Shown here in pieces: positions 60,929-64,000 of a DNA stretch of 64,000 bases. The translations under genes were made by a program, and so were the position numbers. The stretch comes from Dermabacter sp. Its GTDB lineage: Bacteria; Actinomycetota; Actinomycetes; Actinomycetales; Dermabacteraceae. Position 1 is the first letter of the stretch. The number at the start of each line of letters is the position of its first letter. The stretch lies in contig JAUNTX010000002.1 of NCBI GenBank assembly GCA_030538475.1, positions 295,126 to 359,125 on the forward strand. Direction: 5' to 3'. Below the pieces are notes generated by a model, which saw only the letters and a program-made list of their open reading frames with translations, ran no database searches and was not told the origin of the DNA.

Positions 60929-61993
60929 ATGTCATCCATCCACGAGATCCGTCCCAACCGCCGCACCGTCCTGTTCAGCGGGCTCGGCATCCTCGCCCTC
61001 GGCGGCACCCTGGCCGCGTGCGGCACCACCGAATCCGGCGGTTCCGCCACGGGCGGCAGCGAAGGAGGCGGCGGAGGCGACGCCAAGGGCGCGATGGTCA
61101 CCGTCCCCAAACTGACCGGCATCGCCTGGTTCAACCGGATGGAGGAGGGCGTCAAGGAGTACGCCGAGGCCACCGGGAACAACGCCTACTACCAGGGCTC
61201 GTCCGAGGCCGACGCCGCCGCGCAGGTACGCGTGCTGGAGGACCTGATCGCCTCGAACGTCGCCGCCCTGTGCGTGACCCCCTTCCAGCCCGATGCCGTC
61301 GAGCAGACCCTGAAAAAGGCGATGGATGCCGGCATCAAGGTGGTCACCCACGAGGCCCCCGGCATCAAGAACGCCGATTTCGATATCGAGGCGTTCAAGA
61401 ACGCCGACTACGGCATCAACCTCATGGACGAACTGGCCAAGGCCATGGGCGAAAAGGGCGAATACGCCCTCATGGTCGGCTCGCTCTCCTCCACGACCCA
61501 CATGGAGTGGGTCGATGCCGCGAAGAAGCACCAGGAAGAGAAGTACCCGCAGATGACGCAGGTCGGCGACATCGTCGAGACGAGCGACGACTCGCAGAAG
61601 GCGTACGAGGCCATGCAGGAGCTGCTGTCCGCGCACCCCACCCTGGCCGGTGTGCAGGGTTCGGCCTCGACCGACGTGGTGGGTGTCGGCCAGGCCGTCG
61701 AGGAAGCCGGACTGCAGGATCGCATCGCCGTGGTCGGCACCTCCACCCCGGCCGACACCAAGGAGTTGCTCGACTCCGGCGCCATCGATGTCATCCAGTT
61801 CTGGGACCCCGGGTATGCCGCGTACGCGCAGAACGTGGTCGCCAAGATGCTGCTGGACGGCAAGAGCGTCGAGCCCGGCGCCGACCTCGGCATCGAGGGC
61901 TACACGGATATCTCCATCGAGGGCAAGGTCATCTACGGCGACAAGGCGTGGATCAACGTCACCAAGGACAACGCTGGCGACTATGACTACTGA
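60929..61993 (+). CDS. Ribose/AI-2-type ABC sugar-binding lipoprotein
   Basis: A 354-residue periplasmic-binding-protein family 4 lipoprotein. 'NRRTVLFSGLG' and lipobox 'LAACGTT' (Cys31) are followed by a Gly-rich linker. 'ALCVTPFQPDAVEQTLKKA' and 'GIKVVTHEAPG' are typical of RbsB/LsrB-like proteins. AAGGAG precedes the ATG. Its last 11 bases overlap the ATPase gene. The ligand is presumably the sugar phosphorylated by the upstream kinases. Confidence 0.87.
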   Translation: MSSIHEIRPNRRTVLFSGLGILALGGTLAACGTTESGGSATGGSEGGGGGDAKGAMVTVPKLTGIAWFNRMEEGVKEYAEATGNNAYYQGSSEADAAAQVRVLEDLIASNVAALCVTPFQPDAVEQTLKKAMDAGIKVVTHEAPGIKNADFDIEAFKNADYGINLMDELAKAMGEKGEYALMVGSLSSTTHMEWVDAAKKHQEEKYPQMTQVGDIVETSDDSQKAYEAMQELLSAHPTLAGVQGSASTDVVGVGQAVEEAGLQDRIAVVGTSTPADTKELLDSGAIDVIQFWDPGYAAYAQNVVAKMLLDGKSVEPGADLGIEGYTDISIEGKVIYGDKAWINVTKDNAGDYDY

Positions 61994-63503
61994 CCCCGTC
62001 GGCGTTTTTGATCCGGACGGCGAGGTTGTCGTCCGGGTCGAGAACGTCTCGAAGACCTTCGGGACCGTCAAGGCCCTCGACGATGTCTCGCTCATCGTGC
62101 GGCGCGGCACCGTTCACGCCCTCGTCGGCGAGAACGGCTCCGGCAAATCCACCCTGACCAAGGTGATCGCGGGGGCCCACGCCCCCGACAGTGGCCGCGT
62201 CCATCTCGAAGGGAACCTGGTTGAGGACCTCACCCCCAGAGCGGCCCTCGACCACGGCGTCCGCGTCATCTTCCAGGACTTCGCGCTGTTCCCGCACATG
62301 AGTGTGGCCGACAACATCGGCTTCGACGGCAGCAGCAGCCCCTGGGGCGCCGTCCCCGTCGCCGCCACCCGCGAGCGGGCCCGCACGGCCCTCGCGTCCC
62401 TGGGCCTCACGATCTCGCCGTCCACCGTGCTCGGCGAGCTCTCCACCGCCGAACGGCAACTGGTGGCCATCGCCCGGGCGGTCTCGGCCGATGGGCGGAT
62501 CATCCTCATGGACGAACCGACGGCCGCCCTCACCCAGGACGAAATCGACTCCTTCCTGGTGACCGTGCGCCGCCTCGCCCAGCAGGGCATGAGCTTCGTG
62601 TTCATTTCCCACAAACTGCGCGAGGTGGTGCAGATCGCCGACGACGTGACCGTGATCCGCGACGGGGCCGTGGTCGCCACGGGACCGGCCACCGACTACG
62701 ACCAGCAGCGCATCTCCGAACTGATGACGGGCGCTGCCGTGACCAATGAGCGCCGCGAGAGTGCCTGGGAGGCCACGCAGCAGCCGGTGCTGTCCCTGCG
62801 CGGCCTGAGCCTCGCATCGGTGTTCCGCGACGTTGACCTCGACCTTCACGCCGGGCGCGTCCTCGGCCTCTCCGGCCTCGTGGGCTGCGGGAAGATCGCC
62901 ATCGGACTGGCCCTTGCCGGGCTGATTGAGCACGAGAGCGGCGAGATCCGCTTCGACGGCTCCCGCCTGCGGGATCCCCGTCGGCGCCCCGAGATTCAGT
63001 ACGTGCCCGACGACCGCCTCACCGAGGGCCTGTTCCTGGAATGGTCGATCGCCGACAACGTGGTCGCGGGCGCCCTGCCGCTCGCCCAGGGGCGCGGCGG
63101 CCTGCTGTCCACCTCCCGCATCGGGGCGCTCGCCAACACCTGGCGCGAACGCCTGCGGATCAAGACCCCGGACGTCACCGCACCGGCAGCGACCCTCTCC
63201 GGCGGCAACCAGCAGCGGGTCCTGCTGGCCCGGGCGCTGGCCTCCGGCCCGCGCGTTGTGGTGCTCAACAACCCCACCGTCGGCGTGGACGTCGGCTCCC
63301 GCGCGGACATCCACGACCTCGTGCGGCACATCGCCGACGACGGCACCGCCGTGCTCGTGGTGTCCGACGAACCGGCAGAACTGATGAGCGTGTGCGACGA
63401 CGTGGCCTTCGTCGTCGAGGGCCGCATCGTGGAGACGCGCGCGGCCGGCGACCTCAGCGAAGAGCAGATCATCGACATCAACGGACAGGGGAGAGCAGCA
63501 TGA
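61983..63503 (+). CDS. Ribose-type ABC importer ATPase (tandem domains)
   Basis: A 506-residue RbsA-like ATPase with two nucleotide-binding domains. Domain 1 has Walker A 'GENGSGKST', a Q-loop 'IFQDFALF', signature 'LSTAERQL' and Walker B 'ILMDEPTAAL'. Domain 2 has a degenerate Walker A 'GLVGCGKIA', signature 'LSGGNQQRV' and 'VVLNNPTVGVD' with Asn in place of the usual Asp-Glu, as is common for the second half of this family. It overlaps the binding-protein gene and the permease gene (ATGA). Confidence 0.88.
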   Translation: MTTDPVGVFDPDGEVVVRVENVSKTFGTVKALDDVSLIVRRGTVHALVGENGSGKSTLTKVIAGAHAPDSGRVHLEGNLVEDLTPRAALDHGVRVIFQDFALFPHMSVADNIGFDGSSSPWGAVPVAATRERARTALASLGLTISPSTVLGELSTAERQLVAIARAVSADGRIILMDEPTAALTQDEIDSFLVTVRRLAQQGMSFVFISHKLREVVQIADDVTVIRDGAVVATGPATDYDQQRISELMTGAAVTNERRESAWEATQQPVLSLRGLSLASVFRDVDLDLHAGRVLGLSGLVGCGKIAIGLALAGLIEHESGEIRFDGSRLRDPRRRPEIQYVPDDRLTEGLFLEWSIADNVVAGALPLAQGRGGLLSTSRIGALANTWRERLRIKTPDVTAPAATLSGGNQQRVLLARALASGPRVVVLNNPTVGVDVGSRADIHDLVRHIADDGTAVLVVSDEPAELMSVCDDVAFVVEGRIVETRAAGDLSEEQIIDINGQGRAA

Positions 63504-64000
63504 GCAGCGCGGCATCCACCCCGGTGAGCCCACCGCTCACCACCCAGCTCGCGAGCCTCGTGCGGGGCCGACGGGAACTGCTGCTGGCCGCGGTCGTGCT
63601 GCTGGCGTGCATCGTCCTAGCCATCGCCAACCCCACCTTCCTGTCCGCCGCGCACCTGTTCGGCCTCGGCCGCTCCTCCGCGGTCATCGGGATCATGGCC
63701 CTCGGGGTGCTGCTGGTGCTGCTGACCGGCGGGATCGACGTGTCGGTCTCCGCCATCGCCGTGAGCGCCATGTACCTCACGGTGGTCACTTTGAGGGTGC
63801 TGGATTTTCAGGGCACGTTCCTGGTCGCCGTGGCGCTGTCCATCCTGATCGGCGCCCTCCTCGGACTCGTCAACGGCGTCCTGGTGGCCTGGCTGAAACT
63901 CCCGTCGATGATCGTCACCATCGGCACCCTCACCCTGTACCGCGGTGCCCTGCTGGCCTTCGTCGGCACCGAGCGGATCCGGCAACTGCCCGCCCAGATC
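63500..64000 (+). CDS. Ribose-type ABC permease, 5' part (cut by window end)
   Basis: The first 167 codons of an RbsC/AraH-like permease. The ATG overlaps the ATPase stop (ATGA) after GGGGAGAG. Several membrane helices and 'LLTGGIDVSVSAIAVSAMY', the conserved family block, are visible, and no stop occurs before the window end. A 12-mer motif copy lies in the first 75 bases. Confidence 0.87.
   Translation, partial: MSSAASTPVSPPLTTQLASLVRGRRELLLAAVVLLACIVLAIANPTFLSAAHLFGLGRSSAVIGIMALGVLLVLLTGGIDVSVSAIAVSAMYLTVVTLRVLDFQGTFLVAVALSILIGALLGLVNGVLVAWLKLPSMIVTIGTLTLYRGALLAFVGTERIRQLPAQI

Noticed and set aside
1..64000. tRNA or rRNA genes
   Set aside because: I looked for T-loop consensus and conserved rRNA blocks and saw none. 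A covariance-model scan would be needed to be certain.

Overview
The window is GC-rich bacterial DNA with densely packed genes, GTG and TTG starts, ATGA/GTGA stop-start overlaps, Tat or lipobox signal peptides on solute-binding proteins, and LacI, ROK and SorC regulators. This points to a high-GC Gram-positive actinobacterium (Actinomycetota), probably host-associated. I saw no rRNA, tRNA or other marker that fixes the genus. The window reads as a carbohydrate-acquisition region with a few housekeeping genes.

Layout. (1) 0.2-6.1 kb: a galactitol-type PTS (IIA, IIB, IIC), a class II aldolase, a histidine phosphatase, and DhaK-like and DhaL-like kinase subunits, probably one catabolic operon preceded by two palindromic operators. 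(2) 6.1-9.2 kb: two small membrane-protein genes (one a relic), a DUF1349-like protein, and a 1.4 kb gene-poor stretch with a family of 29-bp palindromes, a duplicated 119-bp block, a transposase relic and polypurine DNA. (3) 9.2-11.4 kb: a YtrA-type GntR regulator with its ABC exporter and a perfect operator. (4) 11.4-18.9 kb: a SorC regulator, a ROK regulator, a CUT1 sugar importer and a GH13 alpha-glucosidase. (5) 19.0-29.5 kb: a ROK regulator, a cytoplasmic GH20 hexosaminidase, a 1212-residue secreted beta-helix protein coupled to a foldase-like lipoprotein, and a CUT1 importer. A shared 17-bp TGTC-N9-GACA site links these genes. (6) 29.5-31.6 kb: a formylglycine-generating enzyme, a SdpI-like membrane protein and a Gly/Gln/Pro-rich membrane-anchored protein. 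(7) 31.7-37.5 kb: a GH32 beta-fructosidase, a CUT1 importer and a LacI regulator with paired operators. (8) 37.9-46.1 kb: a Tat-exported protein, a glycogen-debranching-like enzyme, a LacI regulator and another CUT1 importer. (9) 46.2-56.3 kb: a SWIM/SNF2 helicase, an ABC-F protein, NnrD, glycerate kinase, a TerC-family and a VIT-family membrane protein. (10) 56.4-64.0 kb: a SorC regulator divergent from a ribulokinase-like kinase, a DhaK-DhaL fusion and a ribose/AI-2-type ABC importer whose permease runs off the end.

How the genes work together. Each uptake locus pairs a regulator, a transporter and one or two intracellular enzymes. The four CUT1 importers carry a binding protein and two permeases but no ATPase, so a shared MsmK/UgpC-type ATPase elsewhere is expected. 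The most interesting candidates are the beta-helix plus foldase pair, which resembles the GH136 lacto-N-biosidase/chaperone arrangement, its shared-operator regulon, the palindrome family, and a strongly over-represented 12-mer CCCGTCGGCCCC. All assignments come from reading the sequence. No database search was run.
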